A stretch of DNA of 64,000 nucleotides, from positions 75,509,573 through 75,573,572 of the forward strand of contig CM060986.1 of assembly GCA_030765065.1 (NCBI GenBank), given 5' to 3'. Both the position numbers and the translations under genes were made by a program. How positions within the stretch are numbered: position 1 is the first letter of the stretch; every line of letters starts with the position of its first letter. This document shows, one piece after another, positions 49,612 through 61,736 of the stretch. The DNA comes from Deroplatys truncata (lineage: Eukaryota; Arthropoda; Insecta; Mantodea; Mantidae). The notes beneath the pieces are model-generated. The model had not been told where the DNA came from, did not search any database, and worked only from the letters and a program-made list of their open reading frames with translations.

Positions 49612-49660
49612 AACGCACGCGCGTAGACAGACATGTTTTCAATCCGCATTTTTTCCCACA
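49262..49660 (-). repeat. DR1 copy 17 (partial)
   Basis: Central part only, from 'tgcggtaactgtctaattt' to 'gacagacatgttttc'. The CA-tract position holds (TC)n(AC)n at 49569-49612. Confidence 0.75.
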
Positions 49661-49706
49661 TAGAATATTTAAATGAATGGCAATTCTTCTATTTAGAATA
49701 CAAGGA

Positions 49707-50355
49707 ACAGAAAAAAGCATTCGTCTTCACTTTAAAAATTCTAGCAGCCAAATTAATGGTGATAAAATTCCGTTTTTCAAGACGCAGAAAGAACAAAGTA
49801 TTGTATTTTGCGTGTAGTTGCCTTTTTCAAAATCTTTTATTTTATTGGTTTTATAATGTTTTGAAATTGCACCAATTTGTCAACCTTTTCATGTATGGTG
49901 TGTACAAGATAATTTTATGTGCACTTAGTGAAATGTTTTGTGTATACTGCCTGATACTTTCATCCATGTATGATTTAACTGACGGAAAAAAAATTGAGAA
50001 GTCGTAACATTTGGGGCGTTAGTGATGAATTTGGGAAAAACGTTGAAAATCTCCGATTTTGACATTTTATTCTTTGCTACAAATGAAAATATACTTTTAC
50101 TGCAAACTCGGGTATCGCATTTAAGAGTCACTCTATTTAATACATGAAAAATGATTCTATAAACACCACGTACAAAAAGTTGAAAAATCGGTATGTTTTT
50201 CAAACAATTGTAAAACTAATATGCAAGATATTGAAAGCTGCTAAAACAAGTAAACTGTAATGCTATTTGTTCTTTTTGGCTATTAAAAATGAGAATTTTA
50301 TCTCCATAATTTGGCTACTAGAAATTTTAAAACTGAATACGAATACTTTTGTCCT
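49707..50355. mobile_element. Foldback-type element with ~240-bp inverted arms
   Basis: The left arm (about 49707-49950) and the reverse complement of the right arm (about 50110-50355) align over their length. Shared blocks include 'tctagcagccaaatta' vs 'tctagtagccaaatta', 'gataaaattc', 'aaaaagaacaaa', 'tttttcaactttttgta' vs 'tttgtcaaccttttcatgta'. The loop is ~160 bases. No transposase, no clear target duplication. Confidence 0.6.
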
Positions 50356-50555
50356 ACTCTGTAGGTGTGCAGTAGAGAAAGTCAAAGTCTTGAGTTGAGT
50401 AGAACACAAACACACAAGACTCTGCCAGCGACTGAACCAGTAGAATAAAGAAAAGGGGGAGAAGGAAGCGGAAATCAATGCTGCCCATACAGGCCCACTA
50501 CACTTTAATAAGCAGCAAAACCAAACACAGTAGGTAATCGGCACCCGGATCATTA

Positions 50556-51200
50556 GTCATCACTCATCATCATCATCATCATCATCATCATGACCATCAC
50601 GATATAGATTTGTCAATCTGTTCCGACCCCATTAGATATTTTTTGCCTGCGTCGGAGTCTCCAACATCGTTTCTCGAGGTGGTGTTGGGAATCTCGGACG
50701 ACCAACATCTCTCCTTCCTTATGGACAATATTGGAAAGCTATCTTCGTGAAGCGATTCTCCTCCATTCCATCAAGGTGTTCCATCCATTTCTTTTGATAG
50801 TTTTCCAACCTTGATTTATTTCCTCTATCTGAAGTTCGTTCCTTATCTCTTCATTTCCCCCATAAGCCGTGAAATTCCTGCTAATGAACACAGAAACGTC
50901 ATCTCAGAGGCTTCAAGCCGTCTTTTATTGTCTTTTGTTAATATCCATGTTTCTGTTCCATGTAGGAGTATTGGTGATGACGCTTATTTATAAAATGTTA
51001 TATGTGTAACTATATTTACTATATTTTCTAAGGATCTCCCTCTGGTTCCACATGTCCAATGATATTTACGTGGCTTTTATTCCATATCAATTATTTTCTG
51101 ATAGGATATTTTATAGCTTATTTGGTCTATTGTCTATTACAATTTTTAATTTTTTCGATTATTTGACTTTAAAGGCCATTGTCTTTGTTTTAGAATTTGA
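50556..51200 (-). pseudogene. LINE 3' end with (TGA)n tail
   Basis: The minus strand encodes, with stops, RNGWNTLMEWRRIASRR, then HKEGEMLVVRDSQHHLEKRC. This resembles the 'W..H..RM...RIP' and 'GRR..GRPxxRW' tail region of RTE/CR1-like LINEs. It ends in a pure (TGA)n tract on the minus strand ((ATC)n at about 50565-50591 on plus), a typical microsatellite LINE tail. Confidence 0.55.
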
Positions 51201-51302
51201 TATCTTAGGTTGCAGGTTTTAGTTATTTGAAATAGTTGTGGGCTGCACTTTGTAATGGTTTTCAAATCTGATTGGAACATTAGTAAAATTTGAAGAAAAT
51301 AT

Positions 51303-52070
51303 ACTGTGTTACATTCAATGACTTTGTCTACCCACCATCGCTTATTTTTATATAGCTTCTACAAACTATTTTCTTACAAAAGCCTAATTTTCTATCTACC
51401 TCGTCTCAATCGAGAAAAAGCTAAGGGAAGAGGAAAAGAATGGATAATCAAGTGTTTAAGAATCGGGTCGCTATATGCTGATCTTAAAATTCCATAATCT
51501 TTCCATGACATCCTGAGAAACAACTGAATAGTGACAACATTTTAAAACCAATAAAGCAGGAAAAATTCCAATAAGTAATTATGAATATTCCTTAAATGGT
51601 TTATATCACAATATAATGTATTTCAAATAAACTGTGTGCGTTTAAAGAAATACTTTTGGTATAGTAAGACCTTTTTATTCAAAACTTTATAGGATGTTCC
51701 CACAAAATACAAGATATAAATTGTATTTGACAATTAACTATCCTTAATATACGGTATTTTAATTAAAATCGATAGAGCCACTTTTGAACAGATCAGAAAT
51801 TTCGAAAAGATTTCCATGTAAAGTGCAATTGAGTTGGGAAATTTTTTTGATAACCTTCGGGTCGCATCTTTGGAAGATGACTCAAATAAAAGTTTTGGTA
51901 TTTATGCAATATTAGTTTGTTAGTTATGCTGATACTCGCACACACATGAACATCTTGTTAAAATGCATGTTTTGGATTCAAGAAGCATTTTAGTGAAATT
52001 CCCTTAACGAATTTTTGGATGCAATACAATACTTTCTCTACCTACTAGGTACGGGTAGAGAAAGTAAACA
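51303..52070 (-). repeat. DR1 copy 18 (subfamily C)
   Basis: From CTGTGTTACATTCAATGACT to GGGTAGAGAAAGTAAAC. CA tract reduced to 'cgcacacacatg'. Confidence 0.8.
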
Positions 52071-52426
52071 TACGAAAAAATTAAAATTATATAACGTAAA
52101 ATGTTACTTCCCTTAAATCTTCATCTTTCAATCTTAAAATATGCTAAATCTAAGTTTGAAATATGCCAATATCCCAGAATATTTTGATATACCCCTACAA
52201 ACACTTCTATGTACAAGATCTGCATTTTTGAACAGATCTCGATATAAAACGTTTAGTTGGAATGGAGTATTTTCTCTACCAATCTTAGATAATCCGTAAA
52301 ATAAATAAAATTGCTGATCCAGCTTCGCATTTAAGCAAATTTCTGTATTTAAAAAGGTCGAAACAAACTATAGGTTAGGGCTAGGAGCGGAGGAGGTCTT
52401 AGCACTTGGAACTATGAAGATCTTTT

Positions 52427-52930
52427 GTGCCTAAGCCCCCGGGAGGGAGGGGTGGGGTGAGAGGAGGAGGAGTGTGTTCAGGCCAGAAGGCACGACGGGG
52501 CAGAGGGCAGGGTCCCTATCTTTTCCAGATTGAAACTTCCCGGATGGCAGCTGGTTCAATCAGCTCCCCTCCCCCCTTGCAGGCAAGCACATCCCACTGG
52601 GGGGCCCAGATCTCGAAGGACACCCCCATTCCATTTCGGGGGACGAAGTGTTACATAGGGCATTTTCCCCTGCCATGCAACACCGAGACTCCCGCCGACA
52701 CTTGCAACCCGTAAACAGCCACTTAGATGAAAGGTGAAGGAAAATGAGAACGGAGGTGAAATTTAGGGACAGGAAATTTGGTGGATGTAATGAACCTTCA
52801 CAGCATTTACTTAGCGACCCGGGAACCTCGAAAAAACACATGGGTCAGGAAGGTTGGCCACGGTAATCGAACCCACTAACCAAGTTGCAGACGTTGCCGC
52901 CAAAGCCACCAGCTCGGTAAGCAAGGTTAA
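52427..52930 (-). repeat. GC-rich SINE-like repeat
   Basis: A strongly GC-rich block. Near its right end the minus strand has GAGCTGGTGGCTTTGGC and GGTTCGATTACC (B-box-like), then GGCCAACCTTCCTGACCC, the layout of a tRNA-derived head. The bulk (52430-52760) is unrecognised. Confidence 0.4.
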
Positions 52931-53379
52931 GTGTGAGGCCTAATTAGCTCCTGTGAGGTTCACTTGAGTGTGTTACAAGCTTGCTCTGCTGGGTTGTACT
53001 AAGGAGACGAACACGAAAGTGCAAGCTGTGTATTCCCAGCTGGTTTTGTCGCTAAGCTTGTCGTTATGGTCGTTAATCTAAAACTCGAGGTTTGCAGCAC
53101 TTGGAAATATCTGCACTTCCTCTCCAGCATCAACTTTAGGTGCATTCGCTATTGCATAGCACTTATTATGGCCACTTTTTCGACTGTATGCCCATAAGCA
53201 CAAAGCAACTCATGCCGCATTGTGAGTCAAAGGCTATACAAACCCTTTCATACTCCATTGAAAGTTGTACAAAATTAGGGTTTTTAGTAGTATTTGACGC
53301 CCTCTCTTACCTTGTATGGCACAACAGGCGATGACACTGGCGATGCATGAAATAAATGATAATTAGGAAACATAATTTG
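52931..53379. other. Intergenic DNA, nothing recognised
   Basis: No conserved frames or paired repeats. Confidence 0.45.
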
Positions 53380-53905
53380 GGAAGGAAACTCTCCAGGCCC
53401 AAGTTAAGGGTAGATTTAGGTATGGGTTATACAACGGAGGGGGACACTACGTGCACTGTGACCTGCATATATCTATGGGATATACATCATCCCCCAGGAG
53501 GAAGCGATGAAGTGAAGAAACTGCAGGAGGCTATAGGCAGAGAGGATACAGAGAAGCTCGAAGACCCGTCCCACTGCTGAAGCTGCCTAGAAAGGGCGAT
53601 GAACGATCCGTTGACCCAGAAGACCTCTGGCGTCGACGGTTTCCTGTAAACAAGCATCCACATCATCTATACGCACCGCCATACACCATGAAACGTAGAA
53701 GTGAATCTGAAAGATGAGAAGGAAACGGAATGAGAAGTAAAATAATGGAAAGGAAATCGTGGTAGACGAGAAACCACACCATAATTCGCCAACCGAACAG
53801 GGAAAACCACAAAAAACAAAGTTAGAGTGGGCGGTAGAATGGAATCGAACTGAGATCTCCCTACTACGAGCCTCACACGTTACCGCGGAGCCATCTCGCT
53901 CGGTT
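53380..53905 (-). repeat. tRNA-derived SINE-like repeat
   Basis: Minus-strand head CCGAGCGAGATGGCTCCGCG, then CAGTTCGATTCCATTC with a B box, then a body with 'tgtggttttccctgttc' and 'gtttctcgtctacc'. The body upstream of 53700 is uncertain. Confidence 0.6.
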
Positions 53906-54060
53906 AAATTTAGTGTACTTTCTCCATTTACCAGCTATGAGTACTGACGAAAACATGGGGGAAAACCTCAATCAGAAAGGGGACCTAGCGAGATTTGAAT
54001 CTCAGACCTCCCGTTTACGAGTTTGTCCGCTTACCACCTCAGCTAGCCTTTTCGTTAAAA
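53906..54060 (-). repeat. tRNA-like SINE head
   Basis: The minus strand carries GCTAGCTGAGGTGGTAAGCG (A-box-like TGAGGTGGTAAG) and GAGATTCAAATCTCGC, a B box in a self-complementary T-arm. It sits tail-to-head beside the previous SINE. Confidence 0.6.
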
Positions 54061-54379
54061 GTAGGGCTACTTTAATTAAAGAAGCTAAATTTTACGGCTT
54101 CCAGAGGTGAAATGTTCTTGTTCAAAGACATTTATCTGCTTGTTAAATATATGGTAAAATAGAAGCAAAATTAGACGTGGTTTTAGGGTCAATTTAATTT
54201 TTTTTTAAATGGAAACCTACAACGACCATCACAACGTCCTCCAGTTAAAACACAAAATGGCGTTTACTTTCCCCCATAATATCAAGCAACTTTATTAAAG
54301 ACATTTGTTTCTACAATGCCTAGTTTTGAAGGTATTGCGCAGCATATAGTAGGTATGCGTTGTTTATAATATATAAAGA

Positions 54380-55233
54380 AAAAATCTGATGTGTTACACT
54401 CACATGACTTTCTCTACTCTTGTACAAACTATTTTTATAAACGCTTATTCTCCATATACTTCATGTTAATCGAGATATTGAGATGTTAATCTTATTTGCT
54501 AATTTTCTTGTAGATGCAAGGGGAATTGCTAGTCAAAGCTATAGTCAAATATTTTAAGAGCTGATTGCTATGTAGAGTATTCCATTCTCTTTGAATTACC
54601 AGGACAAAGAAATGAATAACGAATTTGAGAAAAAATATAACTATTGGAAAATGTAAGGGAATAACAAGCAATATCTCGAAATTGGTTCACCCAACAAAAA
54701 AAATGTATATGACATAAATTGTTTATTTTAACGCGATCTACATTTTTGTGTAGTAAAATTTTGTCTGTCTTATGGTTTACCAGTTATGCAAAAGTCACAA
54801 TGAAGAATACTTTTGGAGACATTCCTAGAAAATTCGAGATATACATTTCATTTGTCATGAAAATATCTTAAACACATGATATTTTAATCAAAATCGTTAA
54901 CCATTTTTAAGAAAATTAAAATTTTCAAAAAATGTTCCATGTAAAGGGTAATCTGGAATGGGGAGATTTTCTTAAACCTTCGTGTCGCATCTCTGGAAGA
55001 TACTGAACCTAAATACCAAGTTTGGTGTTTATCCGACTGTTCGTTTCTGAGTTATGCTGTTCACAAACACACAGACACACACACTCACACACACACGGAC
55101 ATGTTTCCAAAAAATGCTTTTTTTGGATTCAGGGGGTCACAAAACATGTATTTCCGGTGAAATCTCGGTATCGAATTTTTGGGTGGAATACAATACTTCC
55201 CCTACTTACTATACTTAGTAGAGAAAGTAAAAA
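54380..55233 (-). repeat. DR1 copy 19 (subfamily A, near full length)
   Basis: AAAAAATCTGATGTGTTACA to GTAGAGAAAGTAAAAA. CA tract 55066-55099. Confidence 0.9.
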
Positions 55234-57283
55234 TAGCAACATTTACTGAAATACGGTTTAAAACAGCATTTAGTATACAGAAACTTCATTACACACATCT
55301 GTAGAATAAGAATAAAGGTTACACAAGATTTTGATACTGATCGTACTGAACACACCCGTAGCGTTTGATAAAGAATAATTATTACGTGCATGTGGTGCAG
55401 TTAAAAAGAGAATACCGTTGCTTTGCTTTTGCTCTACCATCTGTCCCTAGCATTTCTGCAAGACTTAGATGTTACATCGCGGCCGTCTATGTATGTATAT
55501 TGCTTGGAATAAAAATATACTCTACTTTTGGATTATGTCCTTTATCTATTATACCGCTCATTAGCTTTGTGAACGTACCTTAGCTGACGTAATACCACAT
55601 AACTGCGCTTAGCATAAAATAAAATTGCCCTTCCGTGAGAGGTTAGTTGGTAAGCTCCTAAATCTTGGTGAGAAGGTTGCTGGCTTCAGGTGTGGGGAGG
55701 AAAGTTTTAGCTCCGAGTTTGGCTAGCATTTTTGACATCTGAATTGTAAATTAAAAATTCTAGCCACCCCCTTTTCCTTTAAGTTGTGATCTTAATATTT
55801 AAAGTGTTTCATGTTATTTGAACATAATGAGTGCCAGCAATTAAATGTGCCTGTAATCATTTGTTATTAAAATCGTATCTAATATTGTCATAATCAAAAA
55901 TTTTAAATAAAATATGAACTAAATTTCAACATCCTTAAATTAATAACAAATTCTATAATGGTCAGAATATTGTCGTAAATATCTGGAAGTTTCATTGAAG
56001 CATGAAGCATGTATTCGATGCTGTACACATTATTGTGTACTAGTTTACAAACAAGATATGACTTCTACATTTTATTTCGTAATTCAAACAGACACATTTC
56101 TTTACACTTCACGAACATTCAGTGTTAATTATTCAAACTATAGAGACGTGATACGTATTTTGTATATTCAACATTAGCTTCAGAAGACAGAAATTTAAGA
56201 TTTTGGAGAGATATAAAACTTATTATACATATTTAAGTTTCACAATTCAACTCATTAATATTTCGAAGTCATGAATGTTACTTAAGTTTTTACCCAATTA
56301 AAATTGTTGTATATGAATTTAGTTTTTACAAAGATTGATAATAAAATTCGCAGCTGCAGATAATGTAAGCATCCTTACTTATTCAACCTGGCTCTCCAGA
56401 TACTTTGGGTCGTATTTTAACACATTCCACACTTATAGCACATCACCACCTTCCTTGGGACTTGTGAGTGAGGCAGTGTGAAGTAATACCAACAGCAACA
56501 AAAGGTCAAAGTCAATGTAATAAGGATCTTCTATTATGACCCCATGATGTTCGTGTTCTAATACCAAAGCCTGGTAAATCCTCTTTAGTTTTTCAGTCAT
56601 TAACAGTGACATAATCTACATATTTTATGCTTTTACTTCCCCCATCATGTACCCTTTTGTGCATAAAATGTAGCCTATTCCCCCAAATCACGATGGTGTT
56701 TTTCTCTCCGTAAGGTTTCCACCTTCAGGTAACTAATTCTTGACTGCGCACGTATCGGCTCTCTATGTGACTGGCTTGAATAACAATTCAGGGGCATAAA
56801 AACTAACCAATGAACGGTGTTTGTAACCTATGCGTAAAGGTGGTGTGGTAGGACACCACCTCTGTGAGAGTTTTGCACACAAAGAAATCCTAAACCAATT
56901 AAAACATAATTCGGCCTTCTAGAGGAAGGGTTGAAGAATAATCTGCATGTGTTGTTTAAATTGAACGACAGCTACGAAAATTACATATATGAGAGCTTTC
57001 ATCAGTGACATAGAGGCAAAGGTCAAGTTTTTGTCGCTACTAAACGACAATAAGAAAACCGGCATTAAGAAAACGGAAGTCCAGTATGAAAACATAAGTT
57101 TTAAGTTGTAATGTTCCCTTCGGCAGTTCGGTCACACTTTGGGGGAGGCAAAGTACGCTGGCAGTCCAGTGGCTAGAATTATATTCGAAAAACAGAGATG
57201 CTCACATGGGTAAAGGTGGGGCTATATTTTGTCAGTACCAACATTAATACGTCCGTTCCATTATGGGCCACATATTATGTAAG
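55234..57283. other. Intergenic DNA, nothing recognised
   Basis: Two kilobases without conserved frames, element ends or tRNA-like boxes. Confidence 0.45.
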
Positions 57284-57420
57284 GCGGTATACATAGTAGG
57301 TAGAGAGGGTATGAAATTTTCAGCCAAAAATTCGATACTGAGATTTCATCGGAAATACGCTTTCAGACCCCCTTAATCCAAAAAAGTCATTTTTAGAAAA
57401 AAAGGGTGTGTGTGGTGTGT

Positions 57421-57466
<46 letters not shown>

Positions 57467-58075
57467 AGAACAACATAACTAAAACACGAAAATTCAGCTA
57501 AATACCAAACTTGGTATTTATGTTCAGTACCTTCCAAAGATGCCACACGAAGATTTTAAAGAAAATTGCCCACCTCAATCGAAATTTTTTATTTTATAAA
57601 AAAACGGCTCTAACGAGTTTTATTTAAATACCATATATTAAAGACATTTACATGACAAAAAAGCGTATATCTTCTGTGAATAGCCTGTGAAGTCCTCTAC
57701 ATTCGAAAGGAATTTGTATAATCTTGTATAACTGGTAAACGTACTTCACAATTTATTTCAAATGGCTTTTATTTTTGCATCAGTCGTTTCCGAGATATCC
57801 GTTATTAATGTTTGGAATTGTTCAATACTTGGCCATTGGGTTGAAATCCTGTCGACATTCAGTTGTTTCCCGTGATTGCATAAAAACAGATGGCATTTTA
57901 AGACTAGCATATAGCTTGTGTATATAACGAAATGTGTAGTGCAGCTATTTATGCAAAGCTTTATTTCGATCAAAATGTAGTAGACATAAAAATATGCTGC
58001 AATAAGAATAGTTTGTGTACGCACTAATAAACGTTAGAGAGTAGAGAAAGTGAATGTATCGCATCAGAGTTTTTA
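57284..58075 (+). repeat. DR1 copy 20 (subfamily B)
   Basis: Lacks the first family bases; starts ACATAGTAGGTAGAGAGGGT and ends 'gtatcgcatcagagttttt'. Carries the longest GT tract, about 57407-57463. Confidence 0.85.
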
Positions 58076-58152
58076 TAATATATTATGTTTCAATAGAGCT
58101 TCGTAACCAAGCTTCCTTTGAATCCTTCTACGAAATACATAGATTCATATTT

Positions 58153-58200
58153 TTTTGTTTTAAATACACGATATATATATATAGTGTATTTAAAACAAAA
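58153..58200. repeat. Perfect 17-bp inverted repeat (hairpin)
   Basis: Arms 58153-58169 (TTTTGTTTTAAATACAC) and 58184-58200 (its exact reverse complement) flank a self-complementary AT loop. No neighbouring feature assigns a role. Confidence 0.85.
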
Positions 58201-58799
58201 GATATTATTATTTCAGCCATCTTTATTTAACACTTTATGCGCATTAAGACTTTGTTGAATGTTTCTTTAGTCATCAAGTATCTTTGTGATGAGCAGAAGT
58301 GCACTGGTTTCGCTTTGAGATGCTCCAGAAACTTGTGCGACATCTTTAACGTCGCCTTCCTCATTTCGACAGCCCATTAGCGCAATAAGTGTCTGTTAAA
58401 GAAAGCCGCTTCTTCTGCATCTGGGTCTTGTGTAACTTTGGCTTTCTGGAACCTGATAATTGCTTTCTTTTTATGTGCTGACTTAACAATATGAGAGCGT
58501 ACTAAAGCTCCCTAGCAAAAAAGCCATTAGATAGATTAAATAACTATTGAAAAGGCGTGCACGGTCGTTTCCTGGAGAAAATAAATCGCCAATCTACTTG
58601 ATTATTACTTGTGTGTAAGGTTTGAATTAAAGGTTAGAATAAAATAACGTAACCATTATTTTACAATGGAACTGTTTCAAAAAATAAACTTAGATTCAGT
58701 TATGTAATTAAAAGGAAACAATCCAAAATTTTACAGCAACCCAATAATTTCATTACTTTTATAATCGGTTTCAAAATTAAATTTGATGGATGCATTTCA

Positions 58800-59320
58800 A
58801 CTTTTATTCACCATATTCCAAAGATATTACACAAAGACCTTCAAGAAAGTATCTCCACCCCATCCCTTAAACTACTCTTAATATGGAACATTTTTGTTAT
58901 TTTTGGTTCATCATGTATGGCTGTAACAATTTTGATTAGAATTTCATATATGTAGTATATTTACACGACTAACATCATTTATATTTTAACTTTTCTTTGA
59001 ATATCTTATAAGGTCCTCTTCATTCTGAATGAATGTTGTATAATTTGTAGAAAATTGTGTTTGTTTCAGGGACATTCCTTACTATTGTGTGAAAGTTCCA
59101 ATACTTTATCATAATCTTTTTTTAACTATTTTTCACCATTCTTTTGTTTCTCGTAAAGAGTATGGAAATTCCAAGGCAGAATATAGCGATCCATCTTATT
59201 AAAATTTGCTTAAACCTTTATCTCGATAGAAAATAGCTTTTATTGGAATAGTTTGTAGAGGAGATATTTACATAAACAATATGGGTGGAGAAAATCATAT
59301 GGATTAGCGCTCTACATTTT
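58800..59320 (+). repeat. DR1 copy 21 (distal part, subfamily C)
   Basis: Begins mid-family at CATATTCCAAAGATATTACA and ends GGGTGGAGAAAATCATATGG. The first third is missing. Confidence 0.75.
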
Positions 59321-60174
59321 CCCAATGTTTTTAAAGTTAATTTTCCGGGTTTGTGATTATTCAGTTTACTTTTATTAGTAAATAACGTATTTAAACACTT
59401 AACAATACATAAAGCATTAATGACTTTCACACTTATTAAACAATGAATAGAAAGTTAGGTACACATAGTAGATAACAAACTTACTCTGTTGAAAGAAAAT
59501 AAGGACATAACTACGAAGGTAACATCTGTGGTAGATGTTCTCCAGGATTCTTGTCAACTCGAGGTTGAACTTTTGCTGTTTTCTCTCTGTCCCGCCCATT
59601 GGCCGCTACGGCCTATTGTGGAGTCATAGTGGCTTCCACCTCCAGGGCAGTAAGTCTGCAACTTTCATCCGAACAATGAATGGCAGACCCTTCAAAGAGC
59701 AAGAAGCAGGGAATAGGAACCTACCTGATTCTTTCTTTGAGGAAGGGCTTAGCTTCTATTCCTGGAGTACAATCAACTCCTATTGTAACAGGAGCTATCA
59801 TAGGATATAACACAGATCTTATGGAGTAATTCCATAAAATTATCATTATTAAAACGGCTTATTCCAAAAAATAGTAAAACGTATGTGTAATAAAAATTAC
59901 TTCATGCTATTACAAACATTGAAACGTAAATTTAAAGGAATCCCATCCATTTATTCTAAAAAATTAAAGACTATTCAAAATAAAATTAAGCAACAAAATA
60001 ACAGCGTAAATCTATCATTCACAAAAAAGCAGTGACCAATCACAAGAAGGTGTGAAACAGCTAAATTAACATCAAAATTATTAGCCAGTCAAGAATAGCG
60101 TTTACCTAGCGACTGGCAGTACAACCGCGGGCTTGCTTCATAAAAGCAAACTTCCACTGCATGTAATTTTGTTT
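59321..60174. other. Intergenic DNA, nothing recognised
   Basis: A GC-richer patch at 59560-59760 has open frames but no recognised motif. Confidence 0.4.
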
Positions 60175-60350
60175 TTCGTTTTATTTATGGACGCTCTTTA
60201 AATAATATAATTCTTAGCGTATCATTCTAAATTGGACGTGAAACTACAGAAATGTTGCTCAGAGGCCTCTTTATCAGGCTTGAGGTTCTTTTACGTGGCG
60301 TAAATCCGTCGCCTCGGTAACCACATAGCATGTATGCTAACGTACATAAA
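60175..60350 (-). repeat. SINE fragment, family of 38192-38470
   Basis: The minus strand shows 'gataaagaggcctctgagca' and 'acgtaaaagaacctcaagcc', with a shortened head CATGCTATGTGGTTACC. Internal deletions are present. Confidence 0.75.
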
Positions 60351-60610
60351 AAGTGGCCTATTATGGAATGTGTCTGATTACGTTGTAATGACAGATGTAG
60401 CCCCACCCTCTGCCAGCGTCAGCTCTCTGTTCTTCGAGAGAGGAAATTAGAGGTTAATTTCTAGCCGCTGGTTTGGCAGAGTACTTTCAACCTAAAAAAT
60501 ATAACTGAATTACAAAAGGGTAACATTACACGTTAGTAGCAATAGAATAGCGACTTGAGCGCAGTAGAGAGATGCCGACAAGCGATAAAGTTCTTTGTTC
60601 TACGCCGACA

Positions 60611-60749
60611 AGCCCCGCCCCCTCCCTTTGTGTGCTCACATGCCGCCAGGTCTCGTGTCGTTAGGCCCCGCCCCCTCTCGCTTTGTGTGCTCACCTAATG
60701 CCGGCAGTATCTGTGCTAACAGGTTCTACCCCCTCCCCCATGCGTTCTA
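60611..60749. repeat. GC-box tandem units
   Basis: GCCCCGCCCCCTCCCTTTGT (60612) and GCCCCGCCCCCTCTCGCTTT (60665) both run into TTTGTGTGCTCAC, with a third weaker unit (CTACCCCCTCCCCCATGCG) near 60726. The period is about 52-58 bp. CCCCGCCCC is an Sp1/KLF-type GC box. In context this may be part of a terminal repeat or upstream control region. Confidence 0.65.
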
Positions 60750-60949
60750 CTGTGGCGTCATGACTTGATGGAATTGTTTTCTCGAGTCCTGCCGCCCCTC
60801 GGCAAATTAATTAGGTAATGTTCGTCAAACATTTTTTTTATGATTACTAAGGTCTGCAGATTGCATCCTCGAGCAATTAAGTTTTTTGATTAATGAATTG
60901 TTGACTGGAGCTTGAGTATAAGTAGTCTGCTCACGGTAACAGTCTGTCA

Positions 60950-61268
60950 TGTAATGAAACACTGCAGCCTTCTTGTATCTGGGGAAATCGCTTGTCCATT
61001 AGCTGAACATGTTAGACGCTTTCAACACATTAATAGGCTTTTAAGTTTACATTCCGGATCTGTTTACATACATTAGCGATCAACGACATACTTCCGTCTG
61101 GAGGTAACGGTGACACACATTAGCTGACCCGTTAGACGCTTTCACTCCATTAGCGAACAAGAGCCCGGCATGTAATGAAAAAACCCGTAACCTACTTCTG
61201 TCTGATGGTAACGGTGACCTCTATTAGCTGACATCTTTAGACGCTTTCAACTCATTAGCGAACAATGC
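60950..61268. repeat. Three ~105-120-bp tandem repeat units
   Basis: The core ATTAGCTGA-(6-8 bases)-TTAGACGCTTTCA recurs at 60999, 61119 and 61223. The second and third units also share CTTCYGTCTG, GGTAACGGTGAC before the core and CATTAGCGAACAA after it. The second and third copies are close; the first is more diverged. Direct iterons next to a virus-like gene cluster could be a terminal-repeat or replication/transcription control region. Confidence 0.8.
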
Positions 61269-61647
61269 CAGTAATTGTTTTCCTAAGTGCTCTGAAAAAC
61301 CCCCAGACACTCAATGTAAATACCTTTTAGCTCGTAGAATTTCCATCACAAACCGTGGAAAAACCCAAGTCTAGACAATTTTTTCCCTGATAATTAATGA
61401 TTAAGTTTCATAGTTCTTATTTCTTTCAATAAAATATTGCGAATAAAGTATTCATAATTCAGAAGCGTCTCATTGATTGGTGAATACTACATATGTTATT
61501 AAAAGTAAAATAAATACGGATAACATTATAGTTAAATATTATAAATGTTATTAAAAAAGGTGATTGTATTTCAAAAAATAGACAGCTGGGCTCTGCCTGG
61601 AGGGTGAATAACAGGTCTCAACATGCATTCCACCCCTCCACCGCTGC

Positions 61648-61701
61648 GTGACGTCACCGTCTACAGTATATAAGGAACGTAGGCAGCCGGAGCGATCATT
61701 T
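61648..61701 (+). promoter_or_regulatory. Core promoter: CRE palindrome, TATA box, initiator
   Basis: GTGACGTCAC, a perfect 10-bp palindrome around the CRE TGACGTCA (61649-61656), lies 11 bases before TATATAAG (61667-61674). TCATTT at 61696-61701 matches the arthropod initiator TCAKTY, with its A (61698) 31 bases after the TATA start, the canonical distance. It drives the gene starting at 61737, leaving a ~39-base 5' UTR. Confidence 0.75.
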
Positions 61702-61736
61702 ATTGTTTTTTCAGTGTTCGTTCAGTGATAATCGAA

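Noticed and set aside
61725..61736. Earlier GTG start for the four-exon gene
   Set aside because: GTG initiation is not expected here. The ATG at 61737 lies 39 bases after the predicted transcription start.
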